In this document: positions 52,108 through 59,929 of the stretch, in pieces
Layout of the letters: every line of letters begins with the position of its first letter
Position numbering within the stretch: the stretch's first letter is position 1
Origin: Paenibacillus ihbetae
GTDB taxonomy: Bacteria > Bacillota > Bacilli > Paenibacillales > Paenibacillaceae
Direction: 5' to 3'
NCBI RefSeq assembly: GCF_002741055.1
Contig: NZ_CP016809.1
Coordinates: 4,070,501-4,134,500 of the forward strand
DNA length: 64,000 nt
Program-made: the position numbers and the translations under genes
Notes under the pieces: model-generated
Databases searched by the model: none
Told to the model about the DNA's origin: nothing
What the model saw: the letters and a program-made list of their open reading frames with translations, nothing else

Positions 52108-54297
52108 GTGAGCATCTTTTTTCATGAAGAGCAAGGTATATTTCATCTCCAAAGTGATCATTCGAGCTATGTCATTCAGCTCGTTCGCGGCTTATATCCC
52201 GCCCATGTATATTGGGGGCCGAAGCTTCGCGATTCGCAAGTGGAAGGGCTTCTTACGCGGAGGGAAAGAGCATCCTTCTCGCCGTCGCCGTTTCGGGACG
52301 ACGCTTCCTTCTCGTTTGACAGCCTCCCGCAGGAATATCCGGGATACGGAAGCGGCGATTTCCGTCAGCCGGCCTATCAGGTGCAGCTGCCCAACGGAAC
52401 GACGGTAGCCGAGGTCGAATACGAAAGCCATCGGATATACAGCGGCAAGCCGAAGCTTGAAGGTCTGCCGGCGGTTTACACCGAGCAGGACGATGAAGCC
52501 GATACGCTGGAGCTCCGGCTGGTCGACCGAGTGAGCGGCTTGTCCGTTACGGTGTCCTACTCCGTAATCAAAAGCTATGATGCGATTGCCCGCTCCGTAT
52601 TATTCCGCAATGAAGGGGCCGTGCCGATAACGCTGCTGCGGGCGATGAGCACGAGCGTGGATTTCAGCCACAACCGATTCGACCTGCTCCACTTACACGG
52701 CGCATGGGCCCGAGAACGGCACGTAGAGCGGAGAAGGCTGTCGCCGGGAATGCAGGGAATCGAGAGCCGGCGGGGGGCGAGCAGCCATAACCATAATCCG
52801 TTCCTGGCGCTGCTCGCCGACGATGCCGGCGAGGAGCACGGAGAGGTCTATGGATTCAGCCTCGTGTACAGCGGCAGCTTTGCGGCGCAGGTTGAAGTGG
52901 ATCAGTATGAGACGACCCGCGTCGTGATGGGCCTCAACCCCTTCGACTTCTCCTGGCTGCTGGAGCCGGGACAGGCCTTCCAGACGCCGGAGGCGGTCAT
53001 GGTATTCTCGGCCGAGGGGCTTGGCGGGATGTCCAGGCGCTATCACAAGCTGTACCGGACCCGGCTGTGCCGCGGCGCCTTCCGGGACGCCGTCCGTCCG
53101 GTGCTGGTTAACAACTGGGAAGCGACGTACTTTAACTTTAATGCCGAGAAAATCGAACAAATCGCCAAGGAAGGGCGGAACCTCGGGATCGAGCTGTTTG
53201 TGCTTGATGACGGCTGGTTCGGCAAGCGTAACGACGACACCACCTCGCTCGGCGATTGGGTGGTGGACCGGAACAAGCTCCCGGACGGCTTAGAGGATCT
53301 CGTTCAGCGCGTCACGAACCTGAACATGCAGTTCGGCTTATGGTTTGAACCGGAAATGGTGTCGCCCGACAGCGACTTGTACCGCCTCCATCCGGATTGG
53401 TGCCTGCATGTGCCGGATCGCCGCAGAACGGAAGGAAGACGGCAGCTTATCCTCGATTTCTCTAGAGAAGACGTATGCGATGCGGTTGCGGGCATGGTGC
53501 GCGACATTTTGAAGAGCGCCCCGATAACGTACGTGAAATGGGACATGAACCGGAACATGACGGAGATCGGTTCTGCAGCGCTGCCGCCCGAACGGCAGCG
53601 GGAAACGGCCCACCGGTACATGCTGGGGCTGTACAGGGTGCTTGAGCAATTGACGACGGAGTTCCCGCACATCCTGTTCGAGAGCTGCTCGGGCGGCGGG
53701 GGAAGATTCGACCCGGGGATGCTGTACTATATGCCGCAGACGTGGACAAGCGATAACTCCGACGCGGTCAGCCGTTTGAAAATCCAGTACGGGACCAGCC
53801 TGGTTTATCCGCTGAGCTCGATGGGCGCGCATGTGTCCGCGGTTCCGAATCACCAGGTGCACCGCCATACTTCCCTGCGGACCCGGGGGCATGCCGCCAT
53901 GTCTGGTAACTTCGGGTATGAGCTGGATTTGACGGCCTTTACGGAGGACGAGAAGAACGAGGTGCGGGAGCAGGTGAAGCTGTATAAGGAGATCCGCCAC
54001 TTGGTTCAATTCGGCGATTTCTACCGGCTGCGGAATCCGTTCGAGGGGAACGAAGCGGCATGGACGGTGGTGTCGGAAGACCGCTCTGAAGCCGTGCTGT
54101 ACTATTTCCGGATTTTGAGCGAAGCGAATGAGCCGATCCGCTATTTGCGGACGCGAGGTCTGGATCCGGATGCGGAGTACTGCTGTCTTGAGGATGGCGC
54201 CATCTACGGGGGCGACCGCCTCATGCATGCCGGATTGGCCATACCGCCGATGCATGGCGATTTTCAGAGCTTTTTGTGGAGATTTAAGCGGGTATAA
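52108..54297 (+). CDS. agaA: GH36 alpha-galactosidase
   Basis: 729-residue retaining alpha-galactosidase of the large bacterial (AgaA/RafA) type. Nucleophile D479 in YVKWDMNRNMTE and acid/base D549 in TWTSDNSDAVSRL, plus FESCSGGGGRFDPGML, at almost the same positions as Geobacillus AgaA. It removes alpha-1,6-galactose from raffinose-family or galactomannan-derived oligosaccharides in the cytoplasm (no signal peptide). The start is GTG 52108 with AAGGAGG upstream. Last gene of the hydrolase run. Confidence 0.93.
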   Translation: MSIFFHEEQGIFHLQSDHSSYVIQLVRGLYPAHVYWGPKLRDSQVEGLLTRRERASFSPSPFRDDASFSFDSLPQEYPGYGSGDFRQPAYQVQLPNGTTVAEVEYESHRIYSGKPKLEGLPAVYTEQDDEADTLELRLVDRVSGLSVTVSYSVIKSYDAIARSVLFRNEGAVPITLLRAMSTSVDFSHNRFDLLHLHGAWARERHVERRRLSPGMQGIESRRGASSHNHNPFLALLADDAGEEHGEVYGFSLVYSGSFAAQVEVDQYETTRVVMGLNPFDFSWLLEPGQAFQTPEAVMVFSAEGLGGMSRRYHKLYRTRLCRGAFRDAVRPVLVNNWEATYFNFNAEKIEQIAKEGRNLGIELFVLDDGWFGKRNDDTTSLGDWVVDRNKLPDGLEDLVQRVTNLNMQFGLWFEPEMVSPDSDLYRLHPDWCLHVPDRRRTEGRRQLILDFSREDVCDAVAGMVRDILKSAPITYVKWDMNRNMTEIGSAALPPERQRETAHRYMLGLYRVLEQLTTEFPHILFESCSGGGGRFDPGMLYYMPQTWTSDNSDAVSRLKIQYGTSLVYPLSSMGAHVSAVPNHQVHRHTSLRTRGHAAMSGNFGYELDLTAFTEDEKNEVREQVKLYKEIRHLVQFGDFYRLRNPFEGNEAAWTVVSEDRSEAVLYYFRILSEANEPIRYLRTRGLDPDAEYCCLEDGAIYGGDRLMHAGLAIPPMHGDFQSFLWRFKRV

Positions 54298-54407
54298 CCC
54301 TATTCTGACAGGGCATGTCGTTCGAGCCTTCACGATGAACATCGTGCGGGCAGCAGTAGGAATAGGCTTGAAGAAAACTCCATCGACTAAACATCAAAAG
54401 CAAAAAG

Positions 54408-54458
54408 CAGCCGAAGAACCGGCAGATCATGGGGATCTGCCGGTCCGGCTGTTTTTTT
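54408..54458. terminator. Terminator after GH36
   Basis: An 11-bp inner stem (54418-54428 with 54434-54444) and a 6-bp outer stem (54408-54413 with 54446-54451), followed by seven T residues. It also faces the leftward small gene at 54482. Confidence 0.88.
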
Positions 54459-54481
54459 GTGGTCAGGTTGGCTGAAGCTGC

Positions 54482-54850
54482 CTACTGCGGGGAACCCGGG
54501 ACATCCGGAAATGCCCCGGTCGTGATCGAGTATTTGCCCCGTTCCGTCAACAGCACGACCTGATCCTCCCTGACTTCCGTTCCGGTAAGGTCGTCAAGGC
54601 CGATGACAAAGCTATCGCCGGGAAGCGGCGCTTCGTGGCCGGCGGTGATGACAACGCCCGGTCCGTGCAGGAGCAGGCAGCGGCTGTCTCCGTATCCGTC
54701 GATCGACTGGTTATGATGTTCGCTGACGTCAAAATGCTCAAGACGCAGCTGCACCCGGTCGCGATCCCGCTCCTCTTCCTTTTCAATCATCAGGGTGTGA
54801 TTGCTCTTGCCGTTAAACCAATTCGTTACGTCTTGCAGCGATGGATTCAT
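54482..54850 (-). CDS. Conserved-looking hypothetical protein, 122 residues
   Basis: No family recognised. The product (MNPSLQDVTNWFNGKSNHT...) is acidic, soluble and beta-rich in appearance, with blocks LLLHGPGVVITAGHEAPLPGDSFVIGLDD and ILLTERGKYSI-like C-terminus, possibly a small barrel. The start at 54850 is supported by AAGGAAGGTG; 14 extra codons upstream have no site. Transcribed alone, leftward, converging on GH36. Confidence 0.65.
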   Translation of the reverse strand: MNPSLQDVTNWFNGKSNHTLMIEKEEERDRDRVQLRLEHFDVSEHHNQSIDGYGDSRCLLLHGPGVVITAGHEAPLPGDSFVIGLDDLTGTEVREDQVVLLTERGKYSITTGAFPDVPGSPQ

Positions 54851-55032
54851 GGATGCACCTTCCTTGGATGAGGTTTTCCATAGTTTGTCCATTTGGAGGT
54901 TCTCTTATTTGAGTGAGGGGAAGCGGGCGGCCGGGCCTTATGAAATTTTTATATGGATCAAACCTTCTTCTCCCATTTACATGATAATATAGGTAAGGAT
55001 ACATACCTGAACGTTAAGGAGATTTTAGAGCT

Positions 55033-55938
55033 ATGCGGGGAAAGTGGTATTATTTCCTGGCGATGCTGTTGATTGCCGGAAGCTGGATCGGGAACATTTG
55101 GTATGACCAGGCGAACCGCTTGGAGCGAACCGTATTCTTGGAGCATTACATCGAGGTCATCCCCGAAGCAGGCGACTACTTCGACTTGTACTATTTGGAG
55201 GACAAGCGGCTGGAAAGGAAGCTGATCGACATTTATATTGAAGGCTATCCCGGGCTGCAGGTGAATCCTTATCCTAATTATGCAGAATATCGAAAACAGT
55301 CATTAGGGAAAATGATCGTGAGCTTCGACAGCGCAGATTCGGGGCAAGAGCCTCCGGAAATAAAAGAGCCAGCAGTCATTAGACAAGTAACCGCCTTATA
55401 TAGTGACGGATCATCGGAAAAGGTGCACATCGGAGAAATCCATCTTGTGCCCAGGGGTAATGTAAATCGAGATCATGATCCGATACAATGGACTTCAGGT
55501 GCAGGATCCTCGGACTATTCCGGTTATGATCGGTTGGCAGTTCAGCGTCCGGTCCATCTGACCGGCCTATCCTCAGTTTATACGAGCATGGTTGAGGAAG
55601 GGGGTTTGCTGGTTCATGCGGACGTCGAAAAACGGATACCGGGCATCAGTCACCGTTCGGAAGCATCCTCGGAAGCCGAAATCAAGCTATCGGGTGTCCC
55701 GATTCTTGACCTTCCGCTGCCGGTCCGGTTGAATAAAGGAGATTCCGTCAAGGTCTCTTACAAGTTTAACCTGTCCTCGACTGCGAAGCGGATGCAGCTC
55801 TACCAGCTGCGTCTGCGGCTTGACTATGCCGAGAACGAGCAGGCACTCTGGCAAAGTGTCCACCACATTGCCTATCACCCTTCACCGACGGAGCGGGAAA
55901 TGGCGGAATACGTCCGGGAGAGAAGGGAAGCGTTATGA
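55033..55938 (+). CDS. Hypothetical membrane-anchored protein
   Basis: 301 residues with a single N-terminal helix (WYYFLAMLLIAGSWIGNIWY, residues 5-24), then an extracytoplasmic region of about 275 residues with mixed charge and no Cys motif. The helix lacks a cleavage-like site, so it looks like a signal anchor. No known domain recognised. Its stop overlaps the next start (ATGA), so it is coupled to a second membrane protein and the two probably act together. Confidence 0.7.
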   Translation: MRGKWYYFLAMLLIAGSWIGNIWYDQANRLERTVFLEHYIEVIPEAGDYFDLYYLEDKRLERKLIDIYIEGYPGLQVNPYPNYAEYRKQSLGKMIVSFDSADSGQEPPEIKEPAVIRQVTALYSDGSSEKVHIGEIHLVPRGNVNRDHDPIQWTSGAGSSDYSGYDRLAVQRPVHLTGLSSVYTSMVEEGGLLVHADVEKRIPGISHRSEASSEAEIKLSGVPILDLPLPVRLNKGDSVKVSYKFNLSSTAKRMQLYQLRLRLDYAENEQALWQSVHHIAYHPSPTEREMAEYVRERREAL

Positions 55939-56495
55939 GCAGCGCCTGTTACCGTATCGCCTGGGGAATCCTCCTTGTGTTGATCAATGTGAGGGTGGGG
56001 GGATTGGACCTCCTGCCGGATCCGCTCGGCTATCTGCTGGCCGCATCCGGCTTATGGACGCTTTCGGAGAGGAGCCGTTTCTTTCAGGCAGGAGGAGCAG
56101 CGGCCCTGCTGCTTCTGATCGGGTCCATTGCTCGAATGATGGTTGGGAAGCCGGAGACAGGATTCTTAAACGGCCTGCCGCCCACGATCTTAGAGCTATC
56201 CCTTCAATTATTGGATAAGCTCCTGCATACACTTCTAATTTACGGGATCTGCAAGGGGATCGAGTCGAGTTTCGCGGGTGAACCTTCCCCGAATATAGCC
56301 GGAAGAGCTCGGGTTTGTCTTGGGTGGTTTATGACCGTACAAGGGCTATGGCTTGCATCGTATCCGTTCACTTTGAACGTCGACCAGGATATCATGGCCG
56401 TTGGGCTGTACATTTTAACTATAGCCATCATGATCTCCCAAGTTGCGGTGCTGTTGATGCTGAGGGCGGCCGGAAAGTCATGGCGGGTGATGTAG
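55935..56495 (+). CDS. Hypothetical polytopic membrane protein
   Basis: 186 residues with about five hydrophobic helices (roughly 8-25, 30-45, 52-68, 80-103, 125-178). The segment GLDLLPDPLGYLLAASGLWTL resembles the DxLPDxxGY motif seen in small Firmicute integral membrane proteins of unknown role. It overlaps the upstream gene by 4 bp. No function can be assigned. Confidence 0.7.
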   Translation: MSSACYRIAWGILLVLINVRVGGLDLLPDPLGYLLAASGLWTLSERSRFFQAGGAAALLLLIGSIARMMVGKPETGFLNGLPPTILELSLQLLDKLLHTLLIYGICKGIESSFAGEPSPNIAGRARVCLGWFMTVQGLWLASYPFTLNVDQDIMAVGLYILTIAIMISQVAVLLMLRAAGKSWRVM

Positions 56496-56518
56496 GAAGG
56501 GAAATAACGCCCCGATCA

Positions 56519-56710
56519 TTAGTCGCTCCGGTTCGATTTATCTTTGCTAGGGTGGTACACGATGGTAACGCCCAGTTGATTATATATTTCTTCGGTGTAA
56601 TGGTGATCCGGGCAGTGCTTAATGAGCGCCATGTCGTCATAGCGCGAAACGAGTCTCTGTTCGCAATCCGGACAGCGGTCCTGAAAAAGATTTTTCAGTT
56701 TACTGAACAC
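56519..56710 (-). CDS. Small CxxC protein, 63 residues
   Basis: Product has RCPDCEQRL and KHCPDHHY, giving a possible CxxC...CxxH zinc site, followed by a hydrophobic-polar tail ending SKDKSNRSD. The start is GTG 56710 with GGAGGTG about 6 bases upstream. Family unknown; a small zinc-ribbon protein is the likely description. Confidence 0.6.
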   Translation of the reverse strand: MFSKLKNLFQDRCPDCEQRLVSRYDDMALIKHCPDHHYTEEIYNQLGVTIVYHPSKDKSNRSD

Positions 56711-56899
56711 ACCTGTACACCTCCATATTTCCGATACAAATACTTGGTTTTAATTATAGATCAGGATCCGGGCACTTTCAATAGCCACCTGCGCCCAGAT
56801 TTGTTCATTTCATACCGCGCATAGACTCCCCGGGGGAGCGGGGCGTGGCGTCCACATGAAGGTGGGCGATCAATCATTATAGAACGGAGATCGATCATC

Positions 56900-57694
56900 A
56901 TGATCATGCAGCTCGTCATTATGGTCTTAATCGGCCTTATCGGCTCCTTCTTCTCGGGACTTCTCGGGATCGGCGGGGCGATAATCAATTTCCCCCTTCT
57001 GTTGTACATGCCTGAATGGTTTGGCCTTGAAGTGTTTACCTCCAAAGAAGTGGCGGCAATCAGCATGCTGCAGGTTTTCTTTGCTTCCTTGTCAGGGTTG
57101 CTGGCCAACCGGATAAGCTCCCGTAAAGGAGAGGCATACATCCATCGGCCGTTGGTCTTGCAGATGGGCGTCAGTACACTGGTCGGTAGCTTGATCGGAA
57201 GCCTGGCCTCCATGGTCATGAGCAGCGCGGCCATCAATGTGATTTATGGCTTCCTGGCGGTTATCGCGGTTCTGCTGATGATCGTTCCTACGAGAGCGAC
57301 GATGGAAAACCGATCGGTTGAGGAGGTTACCTTCAACTCTTGGATGGCATCGGGATCGGCATTTCTTGTCGGAGGAATTGCAGGGATCGTTGGGGCGGGC
57401 GGAGCATTCATTTTAATACCGATTATGCTGACCGTCCTGAAAATTCCGACAAGGATTACGATTGCCTCTTCGCTTGCCATCGTATTTTTGTCTGCCGTCG
57501 GCGGGGTAATCGGCAAATTGGCTTCGGGAGACATTCCCCTGTGGCCGTCCCTGTTCGCGGTCGCGGGAAGCCTGCTCGGGGCCCCGATCGGCGCGATGGT
57601 GAGCCGGAGACTGAATGTCCGACTGCTCCGGTATGCACTGGCCGGCTTGATTGCACTCACCGCCGTTAAAATCTGGAGCGATATTATCGGGTAA
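56900..57694 (+). CDS. TauE/SafE (TSUP) family membrane permease
   Basis: 264 residues, about eight helices, with the duplicated family motifs FFSGLLGIGGAIINFPLLLY and VGGIAGIVGAGGAFILIPIM. TSUP proteins export or import sulfite, sulfonates or other organic anions; the substrate here is unknown. A second ATG two codons downstream is an alternative start. An aldo/keto reductase gene follows 51 bp later in the same direction. Confidence 0.88.
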   Translation: MIMQLVIMVLIGLIGSFFSGLLGIGGAIINFPLLLYMPEWFGLEVFTSKEVAAISMLQVFFASLSGLLANRISSRKGEAYIHRPLVLQMGVSTLVGSLIGSLASMVMSSAAINVIYGFLAVIAVLLMIVPTRATMENRSVEEVTFNSWMASGSAFLVGGIAGIVGAGGAFILIPIMLTVLKIPTRITIASSLAIVFLSAVGGVIGKLASGDIPLWPSLFAVAGSLLGAPIGAMVSRRLNVRLLRYALAGLIALTAVKIWSDIIG

Positions 57695-57745
57695 GTAATG
57701 GATGAGATTAGAGCATGATGGATATATGATGAGGAGGAATGGAGC

Positions 57746-58651
57746 ATGTTATTCAATCGGTTAGGTTCATCGGAGCTGCTGGTAAGCGAAATCGGCCTTG
57801 GCTGCATGTCGCTGGGGACGGAGGAAGGAAAGGCTGTTAAGTTGATCCATGAGGCGCTGGACCGGGGCGTGAACTTCCTCGACACGGCCGATCTGTACGA
57901 TGAAGGACGAAATGAGGAATTGGTCGGCAAGGCCGTGCGCGGACGGCGCAGCGACGTCATCATCGCGACCAAAGTCGGGAACCGGCGCGTGCCCGGCCAG
58001 GAAGGCTGGGTATGGGATCCCTCGAAGGCGTACATTAAGTCGGCCGTGAAGGACAGTCTGCGCAGGCTGGGAACCGATTATATCGACCTCTACCAGCTGC
58101 ATGGAGGGACGATCGACGATCCGATCGATGAGACGATCGAGGCGTTCGAGGAACTGAAGCAGGAAGGACTTATCCGCTATTACGGGATTTCGTCGATTCG
58201 CCCCAATGTGATCCGGGAGTATGCGAAACGCTCGAATATCGTGAGCGTCATGAGCCAGTACAGCATTCTTGATCGGCGGCCCGAAGAAGAAGTGCTGGAT
58301 CTGCTGAAGGAGCAAGGCATCTCCCTTATCGCCCGAGGGCCGGTCGCGCGGGGCATCTTGTCGGGAAGCGGCGAAGCCAAGGCGGAGAAGGGCTATCTGG
58401 ATTACAGCAAGGACGAGCTATTGAGCCTGCTGAAGCAGGTGGAAGAGCATGCAGACGGCATGGATGTATCCCATCTCGCCATTCGATATGCGTTATCCCA
58501 TGCTGCTGTGGCGTGTACGATCCCGGGGGCAAGCTCACTGGATCAGCTGCTTCATAATCTAGCCGCCGGCGAGACCGAACCGCTGTCTCCGCAGGTTGTT
58601 CAGCGGGTTCAGGCAATCAGCCGGGCCAACCGGTATGAGCAGCATCGCTGA
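57746..58651 (+). CDS. Aldo/keto reductase
   Basis: 301-residue NAD(P)H-dependent oxidoreductase with a TIM-barrel. The catalytic tetrad is recognisable: Asp in FLDTADLYDEG, Tyr in the same segment, Lys in IIATKVGN and His in YQLHGGTIDDPIDE. Cofactor-binding ISLIARGPVARGIL and CTIPGASS are also present. Similar to the YqkF/YhdN branch of general stress reductases; substrate unknown. GAGGAGGAA precedes the ATG. Confidence 0.9.
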   Translation: MLFNRLGSSELLVSEIGLGCMSLGTEEGKAVKLIHEALDRGVNFLDTADLYDEGRNEELVGKAVRGRRSDVIIATKVGNRRVPGQEGWVWDPSKAYIKSAVKDSLRRLGTDYIDLYQLHGGTIDDPIDETIEAFEELKQEGLIRYYGISSIRPNVIREYAKRSNIVSVMSQYSILDRRPEEEVLDLLKEQGISLIARGPVARGILSGSGEAKAEKGYLDYSKDELLSLLKQVEEHADGMDVSHLAIRYALSHAAVACTIPGASSLDQLLHNLAAGETEPLSPQVVQRVQAISRANRYEQHR

Positions 58652-58715
58652 AATATTCAGGCGGTCAATGATTCAAGCCGTTAAAGATTGAGCGGATGAA
58701 TTACCAGCAGGTACT

Positions 58716-58747
58716 GCCCGCTATCCGCAAGGGATAACGGGCTTTTT
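58716..58747 (+). terminator. Terminator after the aldo/keto reductase gene
   Basis: An 11-bp stem with one mismatch (58716-58726 with 58732-58742) followed by five T residues. Confidence 0.75.
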
Positions 58748-58774
58748 GTAGTGGCAGGATGATCTCGGTGCCGT

Positions 58775-58846
58775 CCGAAAGGCAAGGTTACTCCAAAAGG
58801 CAAGGTTACTCCAAAGGGTAAGGCTGTTCCGAAAGGTATGGCTATA
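58775..58846 (+). repeat. Four 18-bp tandem units, coding-like (PKGKVT)
   Basis: Units at 58775-58792, 58793-58810, 58811-58828 and 58829-58846; the first two differ by one base, the others are diverged. Read in one frame they give PKGKVT-PKGKVT-PKGKAV-PKGMAI and then a stop at 58847, but there is no start codon upstream after a TGA. It may be the tail of a lost gene or simply a minisatellite. The rest of the 58652-59062 gap shows only a terminator. Confidence 0.75.
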
Positions 58847-59062
58847 TGATTTAGCACTCCAAGCTTATTTGACCTGACCTGGAGATGGCTTTCGTACTGC
58901 CTGCACTGACTTGGCCGCGTTGCAAGCTGCGCTATGGTGTGCGCATTTTTTTGTTCGTTTGATGCATTGGTTAAACTTTTTTTCCGCCCTGTTCGTTTTC
59001 AATACAGAAGCCGCGCGGCTTAACGAATCAGGTCCATAAGAAATCGCTGAAAGGGTTATTGC

Positions 59063-59929
59063 ATGATTACCATCGAGCATTTATCAAAAACGTACCGGAA
59101 AGGGGCGTGGGCGCTCCTCGACGTGTCGCTCCAATTGGATAAAGGCATGACCGGTTTGCTCGGGCCGAACGGGGCGGGCAAAACGACGCTGATGCGCATA
59201 TTGGCGACATTGCTGGCCCCGACCTCCGGACAGGTTAGGGTAAATGGCATTTCGATCACAAGGCCGGAGGAGATCCGTCCGATGATCGGTTACCTGCCCC
59301 AGCATTTTCATATTTATCCGCAGCTGACGGGCAGAGATTATCTCGACTACGCAGCCGCAATGAAGGGAATCAAGGACCGGGAGGCGAGGAGGAAGGAGGT
59401 TGCCAGGCTCTTGGAGACGGTGAATCTCCAGGATAAGGCCGACAAGAAGGTACGTACTTATTCGGGCGGGATGAAGCAGCGCCTGGGCATTGCTCAAGCT
59501 CTTCTCGGTTCTCCCGGCATCCTCATCGTGGATGAGCCGACCTCCGGCTTGGATCCGCAGGAACGGGTCCGGTTCCGCAACGTCCTTACCCGCTTTAGCA
59601 TTGACCGGACCGTGCTGCTGTCCACGCATATCGTCGCTGATATTGAGAGCAACTGCCGCCGGATTGCCGTCATGAACATGGGGCGGCTCGTCATGTCAGG
59701 CACCCTTGGCGAGCTGCAGGCCTGCGGCAACGGGCAAGTGTGGGAGGCGGTGCTGTCCGCCGATGAGTTTTCCCGCGTGGATCCGATGCAGGTTGTATCG
59801 ACCAAAGCTTTACCGGAAGGCATTCTGTGCCGTTTTGTCGGGAAGAAGCCGTTTATGGGTGCATATCCGGCTGAACCTTCCCTGGAGGACGGCTACCTGG
59901 CTCTGCTGCGGAGGGATCGGGATGTATAG
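59063..59929 (+). CDS. ABC transporter ATPase (ABC-2 exporter type)
   Basis: 288-residue ATPase: Walker A GPNGAGKTT near residue 34, Q-loop YLPQHF, signature YSGGMKQRLGIAQ near 137, Walker B ILIVDEPTSGLDP and H-loop STHIVADIE. The C-terminal 70 residues form an accessory region typical of NatA/BcrA-like exporters. It overlaps the permease gene by 8 bp. Probably exports or acts on an envelope or peptide substrate; not identified. A weak ribosome binding site (GAAAGGG) precedes the ATG. Confidence 0.9.
   Translation: MITIEHLSKTYRKGAWALLDVSLQLDKGMTGLLGPNGAGKTTLMRILATLLAPTSGQVRVNGISITRPEEIRPMIGYLPQHFHIYPQLTGRDYLDYAAAMKGIKDREARRKEVARLLETVNLQDKADKKVRTYSGGMKQRLGIAQALLGSPGILIVDEPTSGLDPQERVRFRNVLTRFSIDRTVLLSTHIVADIESNCRRIAVMNMGRLVMSGTLGELQACGNGQVWEAVLSADEFSRVDPMQVVSTKALPEGILCRFVGKKPFMGAYPAEPSLEDGYLALLRRDRDV

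Noticed and set aside
50622..52115. 497-codon leftward open frame
   Set aside because: Antisense shadow of the second GH42 gene; the same kind of frame appears behind the first GH42.
59706..59921. 72-codon N-terminal extension of the ABC-2 permease
   Set aside because: Runs inside the ATPase gene in another frame and has no membrane-protein character; the ATG at 59922 starts the conserved hydrophobic part.
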